The position numbers were made by a program, and so were the translations under genes. The notes below the pieces were generated by a model, which searched no databases, had not been told where the DNA came from, and worked only from the letters and a program-made list of their open reading frames with translations. Below are positions 9,169 to 15,833 of a stretch of 64,000 nt of DNA, piece by piece; position 1 is the first letter of the stretch, and each line of letters starts with the position of its first letter. The stretch lies in assembly GCF_013409425.1 (NCBI RefSeq), contig NZ_JACCAC010000001.1, forward strand, positions 2,418,001-2,482,000. The letters run 5' to 3'. The DNA comes from Nocardioides perillae. GTDB taxonomy: Bacteria; Actinomycetota; Actinomycetes; Propionibacteriales; Nocardioidaceae.

Positions 9169-9702
9169 TCAGCCGCGGCCGACGTGGAAGCCGGTGAGCA
9201 CCGCGCCGGCGTCGTCGAGGTCGCCCCAGGCGCCCGGCACCTCCAGCACGGCCACCCCCGCCGTGGGGTGGCCGCCCGCCGTCGCAGCGATCGCGCGCGG
9301 GTCGCCGCTGCCGTCGTCGAGCAGCTGGGTCAGCACCCCCACGGTCGGGTTGTGCCCCACCACGACCACGCAGCGCGCCTCGGCGTCGACGAGCCGCACC
9401 AGGTCGAGGAGGCTCTCGGGCGCGGCCTCGTAGGCGGCGCGGTCGGGCTGCGCCACCAGCTCCCAGCCGCCGGCGTCAGCGACGGCCTCCCACGTCTCCC
9501 GCGCCCGTACGGCGTCGCTCACCACCGCCGCGTCGGGTCCCTCGTGGCCACGCGCGCGCAGCAGGTCGTTCAGCCACCGTCCCGCCGCGGACGCGTCGGC
9601 CCGGCCGCGCGCGGTCAGCGCTCGCGCGTGGTCGGTGACGGCGAACGTCTCCGCCTGGGCGTGCCGGACGAGGACGAGGAGGCGGGCGGGGCGGTCGGGC
9701 AC
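9169..9702 (-). CDS. sixA: SixA-type phosphohistidine phosphatase / histidine phosphatase
   Basis: 177 residues of the histidine phosphatase superfamily. The catalytic RH motif is in LLVLVRHAQAE near the start and the second His in VVVGHNPTVG. SixA-type enzymes dephosphorylate phosphohistidine on phosphorelay proteins, but the substrate here is unproven. The GTG at 9702 places the RH motif at the usual depth; an upstream ATG at 9759 would add 19 poorly conserved residues. It converges on serB. Confidence 0.8.
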   Translation of the reverse strand: MPDRPARLLVLVRHAQAETFAVTDHARALTARGRADASAAGRWLNDLLRARGHEGPDAAVVSDAVRARETWEAVADAGGWELVAQPDRAAYEAAPESLLDLVRLVDAEARCVVVVGHNPTVGVLTQLLDDGSGDPRAIAATAGGHPTAGVAVLEVPGAWGDLDDAGAVLTGFHVGRG

Positions 9703-9810
9703 CCCGGGAGCATCGCACCCCGGCAGCCGCCTGTCATGCCCGAGCGACCGCCGGGCCACCGAGCCGCCGGCACCCGCGCGCGGGCGCGACCGGCCGGCGT
9801 ACGCCGTGGC

Positions 9811-10590
9811 TCAGGCACCCATCGCGTGGAAGCCGCCGTCGACGTGGACGACCTCGCCCGTGGTGGCGGGGAAGAAGTCGGAGAGCAGTGCGCAGACCGC
9901 CCGGGCGGTGGGCTCCTGGTCGGTGTTGTCCCAGCCGAGGGGCGCGCGGGTCGACCACATCTCCTCGAGGTCGCCGAAGCCCGGGATCGCCTTCGCCGCG
10001 AGGGTGCGCAGCGGGCCCGCGCTGACCAGGTTGACCCGGATGCCGTCGGGGCCGAGGTCGCGCGCGAGGTAGCGCGAGCACGACTCGAGCCCGGCCTTCG
10101 CGACGCCCATCCAGTCGTAGGCCGGCCAGGCCACCGTCGCGTCGAAGGTGAGCCCGACGACCGAGCCGCCGCGGCCCATCAGCGGCCGGCAGGCCACCGC
10201 GAGGGACTTCAGCGAGTAGGCCGACACCTGCACGGCCTGCGCGACGTCCTCCCAGGGGCCGTCGAGGAACTGCCCGCCGAGCAGGGTCTCGGGGTTGCCG
10301 TAGGCGATGGAGTGCACCACCCCGTCGAGGCCCGCGTCGGGGCCGAGGTGCTCGCGCAGGAGGTCGGGCAGGCGCTCCAGGTGCTCGGGGTCGGTGACGT
10401 CGAGCTCGAGCACGGGCGGCTCGACCGGCAGCCGCTTCGCGATGCGTCGGGTGATGCCGAGCGCGCGCCCGAAGTTGGAGATGAGCACCGTCGCGCCCTG
10501 CTCCTGCGCCACCTTCGCGGTCGCGAAGCCGATGGAGGAGTCCATCGTCACGCCCGCCACCAGGATCCGCTTGCCGTCCAGGATGCCCAT
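9811..10590 (-). CDS. fabI: Enoyl-ACP reductase (InhA/FabI type)
   Basis: 259 residues. NAD(P)H-dependent reduction of trans-2-enoyl-ACP, the final step of each fatty-acid elongation round. It opens MGILDGKRILVAGVTMDSSI, the atypical glycine motif of FabI. The catalytic Tyr-x6-Lys is in YDWMGVAKAG, as in InhA. It ends FHAMGA like other actinobacterial enzymes. It follows fabG by 41 bases with GAGGGAG before its ATG, so the two form a fatty-acid operon. Confidence 0.95.
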   Translation of the reverse strand: MGILDGKRILVAGVTMDSSIGFATAKVAQEQGATVLISNFGRALGITRRIAKRLPVEPPVLELDVTDPEHLERLPDLLREHLGPDAGLDGVVHSIAYGNPETLLGGQFLDGPWEDVAQAVQVSAYSLKSLAVACRPLMGRGGSVVGLTFDATVAWPAYDWMGVAKAGLESCSRYLARDLGPDGIRVNLVSAGPLRTLAAKAIPGFGDLEEMWSTRAPLGWDNTDQEPTARAVCALLSDFFPATTGEVVHVDGGFHAMGA

Positions 10591-10631
10591 CGTCGCTCTC
10601 CCTCTCGTCTGCTGTGTGGTGGCCGGGCCGG

Positions 10632-11336
10632 TCAGTGGCCCATGCCGAGGCCGCCGTCGACCGGGATCACCGCACCGGTGACGTACGCCGCGCCCTCCCC
10701 CGCCAGCCACGTCACGGCCCCGGCGACCTCCTGCGGCGTGGCGTAGCGGCCGAGCGGCACCTGCGCCTTGATCGCGGCGCGCTGCTCCTCGCTCAGCACG
10801 TCGGTCATGTCGGTCTCGACGAAGCCGGGGGCCACCACGTTGGCGGTGATCGAGCGCGACCCGAGCTCGCGGGCGAGCGAGCGCGCGAGGCCGACCAGGC
10901 CGGCCTTCGACGCGGCGTAGTTCGCCTGGCCGGCGGAGCCGAGCAGGCCGACCACCGAGGAGACGAAGATCAGGCGGCCGCGGCGCTGGCGCAGCATGCC
11001 CTTGGTGGCGCGCTTCGCGAGGTGGAACGAGCCGGTGAGGTTGGTGTCGAGCACCGAGGACCAGTCGTCGGTGCTCATCCGCAGCAGCAGGGTGTCGGCC
11101 GTGATGCCCGCGTTGGCGACGAGCACCTCGACCGGCCCGTGGGCCTCCTCCACCTGCGTGAAGACGGCGTCGACCTGGGCGGCGTCGGTGACGTCGCAGC
11201 GCACGTCGAGCGCGCCCTCCGGCGCACCGCCGCTGCGCGTGGTGGCCGCGACCTGGTCGCCCTGGGCGACGAAGGCCTCCGCGATGGCGCGGCCGATGCC
11301 GCGGTTGCCGCCGGTGACGAGTACGGATCTGCTCAC
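10632..11336 (-). CDS. fabG: 3-oxoacyl-ACP reductase
   Basis: 234 residues, short-chain dehydrogenase. The NADP-binding motif is TGGNRGIGRAI at the N terminus, the structural NAG motif is in VLVANAGIT, and the catalytic Ser-Tyr-Lys is in FVSSVVG and YAASKAG. It reduces 3-oxoacyl-ACP before dehydration and FabI. The GTG start lies 8 bases from a TAGCGT -10 box (11345-11350, minus), and a 10-bp palindrome lies just upstream of that, so this is the operon promoter. The fabG-fabI pairing matches mabA-inhA in mycobacteria. Confidence 0.93.
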   Translation of the reverse strand: MSRSVLVTGGNRGIGRAIAEAFVAQGDQVAATTRSGGAPEGALDVRCDVTDAAQVDAVFTQVEEAHGPVEVLVANAGITADTLLLRMSTDDWSSVLDTNLTGSFHLAKRATKGMLRQRRGRLIFVSSVVGLLGSAGQANYAASKAGLVGLARSLARELGSRSITANVVAPGFVETDMTDVLSEEQRAAIKAQVPLGRYATPQEVAGAVTWLAGEGAAYVTGAVIPVDGGLGMGH

Positions 11337-11344
11337 GCGCCACG

Positions 11345-11364
11345 ACGCTAGTGACTACCGGTAG
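11345..11364 (-). promoter_or_regulatory. fabG-fabI promoter with palindrome
   Basis: On the minus strand TAGCGT (11345-11350) ends 8 bases before the fabG GTG. Upstream of it is the perfect palindrome CTACCGGTAG (11355-11364), a plausible repressor site for a lipid-synthesis regulator. The binding protein is unknown. Confidence 0.5.
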
Positions 11365-11381
11365 GTAGCCCTAATGGGCTC

Positions 11382-11837
11382 TCACCAGGTGATGCGGATG
11401 CACTCCACCAGCACCGCCACGATGAGGCCGGTGGCGATGATGCCGTGCACGGCGAGCACCGACGTCGGCATCTCGTCCTCCACGCGGCGTCGCGACGGCG
11501 GCAGCGGGGCGCCCTCGTGCACGGCGGCCGCGGTGGTGACCTTGATCCGCTCGCGGCGACCCTTGTGGGTCTTGACGGCCAGCACGTCGCCGAGCACGGC
11601 GGTCAGGACCAGCGTGACGAAGGATGCCCAGGCCACGAGGTCGGAGTCGCTGGCGCTGTAGACGCCCCACATGCCGAGGCCCGCGACGGCCAGCGTGGGG
11701 TGCACGAAGAGGATCCACCGGGGCAGCGCGGTCGCCTGGGCACTGCTCTCGGGCCGCCCGATGCGCAGGGTGTAGCTCCACAGGTAAGCACCGAAGAGGA
11801 GGTTGACGATCCACAGGTAGCTGACGAAGAGCTGCAT
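11382..11837 (-). CDS. Hypothetical four-helix membrane protein
   Basis: 151 residues beginning MQLFVSYLWIVNLLFGAYLW. Predicted helices lie near residues 4-22, 40-60, 65-85 and 122-147, with a basic cytoplasmic loop (KTHKGRRERIK) between the third and fourth. No family recognised. ATG 11837 was chosen because hydrophobic sequence begins directly there; extending upstream gives only Arg/Ala-rich sequence. Divergent from tldD with about 70 bases between starts. Confidence 0.7.
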   Translation of the reverse strand: MQLFVSYLWIVNLLFGAYLWSYTLRIGRPESSAQATALPRWILFVHPTLAVAGLGMWGVYSASDSDLVAWASFVTLVLTAVLGDVLAVKTHKGRRERIKVTTAAAVHEGAPLPPSRRRVEDEMPTSVLAVHGIIATGLIVAVLVECIRITW

Positions 11838-11907
11838 GGGCCGCCGGTACCCCGTCGGCGCCGCTCGTACCGCGCGTCCGGCGCCTGCGTGGGCTAGCGT
11901 CGCGGCC

Positions 11908-13452
11908 ATGAGCCGACCCGACGGCCCCCACGGCATCGACCCAGCGTTCCTCGCGCTGCCGCACCGTGCGCTCGGCGACGCCGCCCTGCAGCGGGCGCGC
12001 GAGCTGGGCGCCTCCCACGCCGACTTCCGCTTCGAGCGCGTGCGCTACCAGCACCTCGCCGTGCGCGACGAGGTGCTGCAGGGCGCCTCCGACAGCGAGG
12101 ACCTCGGCTTCGCCGTGCGGGTCGTGCACCGCGGTGCCTGGGGCTTCGCCGCCGGCGTGCGGCTCACGGACGACGAGGCCGTGCGGGTGGCCGAGGCGGC
12201 GGTCGCCGTCGCCGAGCTCGCCGCGACCATGACCGCGACACCGGTCGAGCTCGCCCCGGAGCCGGTGCACGACGACGTCACCTGGGTCTCGTCGTACGCC
12301 GTCGACCCGCTCGCCGTGCCGACGCCCGAGAAGGCCGCCGTGCTCACCGACTGGAGCGGGCGGCTGCGCCGGCACCCGGCGGTCCAGCACGCGACGGCGT
12401 CGCTGCAGCAGGTGCACGAGGTGAAGTACTACGCCGACCTCGCCGGCACCCGCACGACGCAGCAGCGGGTGCGGCTCCAGCCGTCCTTCGAGGCGATGGG
12501 CGCCGACGACGCGCGCGGCGTCTTCGACTCGATGACGACGCTCGCCCCGCCGGTCGGCCGCGGCTGGGAGTACGTCGTGGGCTCGGCGACCGACGGCGCC
12601 TGGGACTGGGACGCCGAGCTGGCCGAGGTGCCGGAGCTGCTCGCCGAGAAGCTCGCGGCGCCCAGCGTCGAGGCCGGCACCTGGGACCTCGTCGTGCACC
12701 CCTCGAACCTCTGGCTGACGATCCACGAGTCGATCGGCCACGCGACCGAGCTCGACCGGGCGCTGGGCTACGAGGCCAACTACGCCGGCACCAGCTTCGC
12801 CACGCTCGACCGGCTCGGCACCCTGCAGTACGGCAGCCCGGCGATGCACGTGACGGGCGACCGCACGGTCGAGCACGGGCTGGCGACGACCGGCTTCGAC
12901 GACGAGGGCGTGGCGACGCAGTCGTGGGACATCGTGCGCGACGGGGTGCTCGTCGGCTACCAGCTCGACCGCGCGATGGCGGCGATGGTGCCCGAGCTCA
13001 ACGGCGGGCGCTCCAACGGCTGCGCCTACGCCGACTCCCCCGGCCACGTGCCCGTCCAGCGGATGGCCAACGTGTCGCTGGCGGCCGACCCCGACGGGCC
13101 GTCCACCGAGGAGCTGGTCGGTCGCGTGGAGCGCGGCATCTACGTCGTCGGCGACAAGTCCTGGTCGATCGACATGCAGCGCTACAACTTCCAGTTCACC
13201 GGCCAGCGCTTCTACCGCATCGAGGGCGGCGAGCTGCGCGGGCAGTTGCGCGACGTCGCCTACCAGGCCACGACCACCGACTTCTGGGGCTCGCTGGAGG
13301 CCGTGGGCGGGCCCGGGACCTACGAGCTGGGCGGCGCGTTCAACTGCGGCAAGGCGCAGCCGGGGCAGGTCGCGGCGGTCAGCCACGGCTGCCCGACGTC
13401 GCTCTTCCGCGGCGTGCGCATCCTCAACACCGACGACGAGGGCGACCACTGA
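11908..13452 (+). CDS. tldD: TldD-type metalloprotease subunit
   Basis: 514 residues. TldD is the catalytic half of the TldD/TldE protease that trims unfolded peptides and matures some modified peptides. The zinc site HExxxH is visible in TIHESIGHATELD (about residue 272), with the distal region SNGCAYADSPGH and FNCGKAQPGQ also conserved. ATG 11908 is 7 bases after TAGCGT (11895-11900), a leaderless promoter. Its stop overlaps the ATG of tldE by TGATG, but tldE is broken, so this copy may lack its partner. Confidence 0.9.
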   Translation: MSRPDGPHGIDPAFLALPHRALGDAALQRARELGASHADFRFERVRYQHLAVRDEVLQGASDSEDLGFAVRVVHRGAWGFAAGVRLTDDEAVRVAEAAVAVAELAATMTATPVELAPEPVHDDVTWVSSYAVDPLAVPTPEKAAVLTDWSGRLRRHPAVQHATASLQQVHEVKYYADLAGTRTTQQRVRLQPSFEAMGADDARGVFDSMTTLAPPVGRGWEYVVGSATDGAWDWDAELAEVPELLAEKLAAPSVEAGTWDLVVHPSNLWLTIHESIGHATELDRALGYEANYAGTSFATLDRLGTLQYGSPAMHVTGDRTVEHGLATTGFDDEGVATQSWDIVRDGVLVGYQLDRAMAAMVPELNGGRSNGCAYADSPGHVPVQRMANVSLAADPDGPSTEELVGRVERGIYVVGDKSWSIDMQRYNFQFTGQRFYRIEGGELRGQLRDVAYQATTTDFWGSLEAVGGPGTYELGGAFNCGKAQPGQVAAVSHGCPTSLFRGVRILNTDDEGDH

Positions 13453-13690
13453 TGCCGACCCCCACGACGCCGCAGGAGCTCGCCGAGCTCGCGCTGGCCG
13501 CCACCACCGCCGACGACTGCGTCGTGCTCGTCCGTGAGCGCTCCGCGGCCAACCTGCGGTGGGCCGGCAACACGCTGACGACCAACGGCGTCGTCTCCGG
13601 GTCGTCGACGACCGTCGTGTCGTTCGTGCGCACCGGGGAGGGCACGGCGACCGGGTCCGTCACCGGACCCGCGAGCGCGGTCTCGAGGCC
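13452..13690 (+). pseudogene. tldE: tldE/pmbA fragment (N-terminal ~75 residues), truncated
   Basis: The first ~75 residues fit the TldE/PmbA family: an N-terminal helix, then NLRWAGNTLTTNGV and a GEGTATGSV segment. Normal proteins are about 450 residues. After TGSVTGPAS the sequence changes to Pro/Arg/Gly-rich text and runs in the same frame, without a stop, into the DUF222-HNH gene. The remaining ~375 residues occur nowhere in the window. The end coordinate is the approximate point where similarity is lost. The overlap TGATG with tldD shows it was once a working operon partner. Confidence 0.75.
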
Positions 13691-13737
13691 CGGGCCCCGC
13701 GGGTCCGGACCACGGACCTGCAATGGCGCCCTGGCAT

Positions 13738-13753
13738 TCGAACGTGACTTCGA
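13738..13753 (+). promoter_or_regulatory. Candidate LexA (SOS) box of the DUF222-HNH gene
   Basis: TCGAACGTGACTTCGA matches the actinobacterial LexA consensus TCGAAC-N4-GTTCGA at 11 of 12 fixed positions. It lies directly upstream of a TACACT -10 box (13755-13760), so bound LexA would cover the promoter. Similar boxes are known before 13E12-family DUF222 genes in Mycobacterium tuberculosis. Confidence 0.75.
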
Positions 13754-13766
13754 TTACACTACTTCC

Positions 13767-15224
13767 ATGATCCGCCACGCCGACCGGCTCCTCGCGCTTC
13801 GCGAGGCCGTCGACGTGCTCCGCACCCTCGCAGCCACCACCCTCACCGGCGTCACGACCGACGAGACCGACGAGGCTGACGAGACCGACGACGACCGCCT
13901 CGACCTCCTCTCCACCCTGGCCGACCTCGTCCCCGCCGCCTGCGCCGCCACCCTGCGCACCGCCGCCCGCCACGACGCCACCCGCCGCACCCAGCGCGCC
14001 GCAGCCGGCGTCCCCGCCGCCCAGCAGGGCCGCGGCGTCGCCCTCGAGATCGCCCTCGCCACCCGCACCTCTCCCCACTGCGCCCAACGCCGCCTCAGCA
14101 CCGCGAAGCTGCTGCTCGCCGAGATGCCGCACACCTTCGCGCGTCTCACCGACGCCACCTTGACCGAGCGGCAGGCCACCGCACTGCTCGCCCACACCGC
14201 CGGCGTCGACCTCGCCATCCGCACCGCGGTCGACGAGCAGCTGTGCGCCGACCCCGACATGCTCACCGGCCTCGGCGAACGCCAGGTCGACGCCGAAGCC
14301 GCCCGCCTCGTCGCCCGCCTCGACCCCGCCGGGGTCGCCGCCCGCGCCGCCAAAGCCGCCCGCGACCGCCACGTCACCTCCCGCCCCGCACCCGACACCA
14401 TGTGCCGCGTCTCCGCGCTGCTGCCCGTCGCCCAAGGCGTCGCGGTCATCGCCGCGCTGCGCGCCGCCGCCGACACCGCCCGCACCACCGGCGACCCACG
14501 CACCCGCGGACAGGTCATGGCCGACACCCTGGTGCAACGCACCACCGGCCAGACCACCGCCCAGGCCGTCCCCCTCGCCGTCGGACTCCTGCTCCCCGCC
14601 ACCACCGCCCTCCCCACCCCGGACGCCACGAGCGCAGGCAGCACCGGCGCGACGCTCGAGCCGGCATGGCTCACCGGCCACGGACCCCTCGACGCGCTCA
14701 CCACCCGCGAGCTCCTCACCCACGCCTGGAGCGACGACCACGCCCGCGCCGCCTCCACCCTGCGCCGATTGTTCACAGACCCCGCCTCCGGTGCCCTGGT
14801 CGCCATGGACACCAGGTCCCGCGCCGTGCCCACCGGCCTCGCCGCGTTCGTCCACACCCGCGACCTCGGGATCTGCCGCACCCCCTGGTGCGACGCCCCC
14901 ATCCGTCACACCGACCACGCCCACGACCACGCCCGCGGCGGCGCTACGTCCGAGCCGAACCTCCAAGGCCTGTGCGAGGCCTGCAACTACGCCAAGCAGG
15001 CACCCGGCTGGCACCACCAGCCCCTCACCGACCAACCAGCCCCCACCCGCGCCGGTCCCCACCACGTCGAGGTCACCACCCCCACCGGCCGCACCTACCT
15101 CAGCCGCTCCCCCGACCTCCCCGGCGCCCCCCGAGCACCCGCCTGGCCACAGGGGTCCACCGTCTACGTCTACCTCGACGGCCCCCGCGTCCACCTCGAC
15201 GGCGACTTCACCACGGCCGCCTGA
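13767..15224 (+). CDS. DUF222 / HNH endonuclease domain protein (13E12-like)
   Basis: 485 residues. The N-terminal DUF222 part (about 1-300) contains RQATALLAHTAGVDLA and Ala/Arg-rich helices. The C-terminal HNH nuclease (about 360-430) shows CRTPWCDAPIRHTDHAHD followed by NLQGLCEACNYAKQAPGW, with the paired CxxC zinc ligands and catalytic His. ATG 13767 is 6 bases after TACACT and lies next to the SOS box, so it is probably leaderless and DNA-damage induced. The frame is continuous with the tldE stump, so a fusion protein is formally possible. Codon choice (many CACC/CCGC runs) differs from neighbours. This family is multicopy and mobile-looking in actinobacteria. Confidence 0.88.
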   Translation: MIRHADRLLALREAVDVLRTLAATTLTGVTTDETDEADETDDDRLDLLSTLADLVPAACAATLRTAARHDATRRTQRAAAGVPAAQQGRGVALEIALATRTSPHCAQRRLSTAKLLLAEMPHTFARLTDATLTERQATALLAHTAGVDLAIRTAVDEQLCADPDMLTGLGERQVDAEAARLVARLDPAGVAARAAKAARDRHVTSRPAPDTMCRVSALLPVAQGVAVIAALRAAADTARTTGDPRTRGQVMADTLVQRTTGQTTAQAVPLAVGLLLPATTALPTPDATSAGSTGATLEPAWLTGHGPLDALTTRELLTHAWSDDHARAASTLRRLFTDPASGALVAMDTRSRAVPTGLAAFVHTRDLGICRTPWCDAPIRHTDHAHDHARGGATSEPNLQGLCEACNYAKQAPGWHHQPLTDQPAPTRAGPHHVEVTTPTGRTYLSRSPDLPGAPRAPAWPQGSTVYVYLDGPRVHLDGDFTTAA

Positions 15225-15244
15225 CGTGGCACTCGGCCGCGCCC

Positions 15245-15304
15245 GCAAACGCACCAACATGCCGATGAGCGTGCGATGCCGCACTCTGGGACGCGGACGT
15301 TTGC
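15245..15304. repeat. Nested inverted repeat at the DUF222 3' side
   Basis: GCAAACG (15245-15251) pairs with CGTTTGC (15298-15304). Inside, GTGCG (15271-15275) pairs with CGCAC (15280-15284). The segment 15275-15295 weakly resembles the repeat seen at 21-26 kb. It may be an end or scar of the inserted element. Confidence 0.4.
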
Positions 15305-15341
15305 ATGCGCGGCTGTGACCGGCGCTGGTCGGGTGGCAACC

Positions 15342-15542
15342 CTAGGGCCGGAATGGAGACGACGGGAGGACTCGGCTCAGAACCTTCTCCGCGGGGCAGA
15401 AGCCGGTGAGGCTGGACTGGATCAGGTTCGCGCCGACGAATGCGCCAAGGACCAGCCACCAGTGAGACACCAGGAGGGTCAGCGCGAGACTGGCAAGGAC
15501 AAGCGTGCCGGCGAGCATGCGCACGGCCGACTCGACGCTCAT
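15342..15542 (-). CDS. DUF2892 family small membrane protein
   Basis: 66 residues: two hydrophobic helices (about 8-24 and 27-46) and the family signature LIQSSLTGFCPAEKVL with the conserved Cys. DUF2892 proteins accompany rhodaneses and sulfur-trafficking genes. Its ATG overlaps the TGA of the upstream Cys-rich gene (ATGA), so the two are co-translated. Last gene of the leftward sulfur island. Confidence 0.85.
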   Translation of the reverse strand: MSVESAVRMLAGTLVLASLALTLLVSHWWLVLGAFVGANLIQSSLTGFCPAEKVLSRVLPSSPFRP

Positions 15543-15703
15543 CGGCCCAGGAGGCGGCTGAGCCAGCCGCCGGTGCGCTCGGGCTTCGGGTGCCCGGGGC
15601 ACCAGCGGTCGGCGGGGACCTTGGCCTTGACCTGGGCGACGTGCTGGCCGCAGCCGGCCCAGGTGGTCTTGCCGCAGGTGCGGCAGGTGGTGGCACGACA
15701 CAT
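15539..15703 (-). CDS. Small Cys-rich (zinc-ribbon-like) protein, 54 aa
   Basis: Begins MCRATTCRTCGKTTWAGCGQH and later has WCPGHP, giving five further cysteines after Cys2 and two histidines arranged like a small zinc or metal site. ATG 15703 was chosen as the start of the conserved Cys cluster with AGGAGAA upstream. Small proteins of this type occur near rhodanese and permease genes in actinobacteria; their role is not known. Overlaps the next gene by ATGA. Confidence 0.75.
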   Translation of the reverse strand: MCRATTCRTCGKTTWAGCGQHVAQVKAKVPADRWCPGHPKPERTGGWLSRLLGR

Positions 15704-15737
15704 GGGGTTCTCCTGTGGGTTGTTGGTCTGCACGGAC

Positions 15738-15769
15738 CGGGACCCCGTCCGGGGGTTTGTGGGGTCCCG
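15738..15769 (-). terminator. Hairpin after the MMPL gene
   Basis: CGGGACCCC (15738-15746) pairs with GGGGTCCCG (15761-15769), a 9-bp stem with a 14-base loop, between the MMPL stop and the Cys-rich gene. No clear U tract follows. It may attenuate rather than stop leftward transcription. Confidence 0.35.
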
Positions 15770-15833
15770 GCCCGCTGGGTGCCCAGGCACGGGGGACGTT
15801 CCTGGGCGGCTCGGTGGGCGGTGGGGCGTCGGG

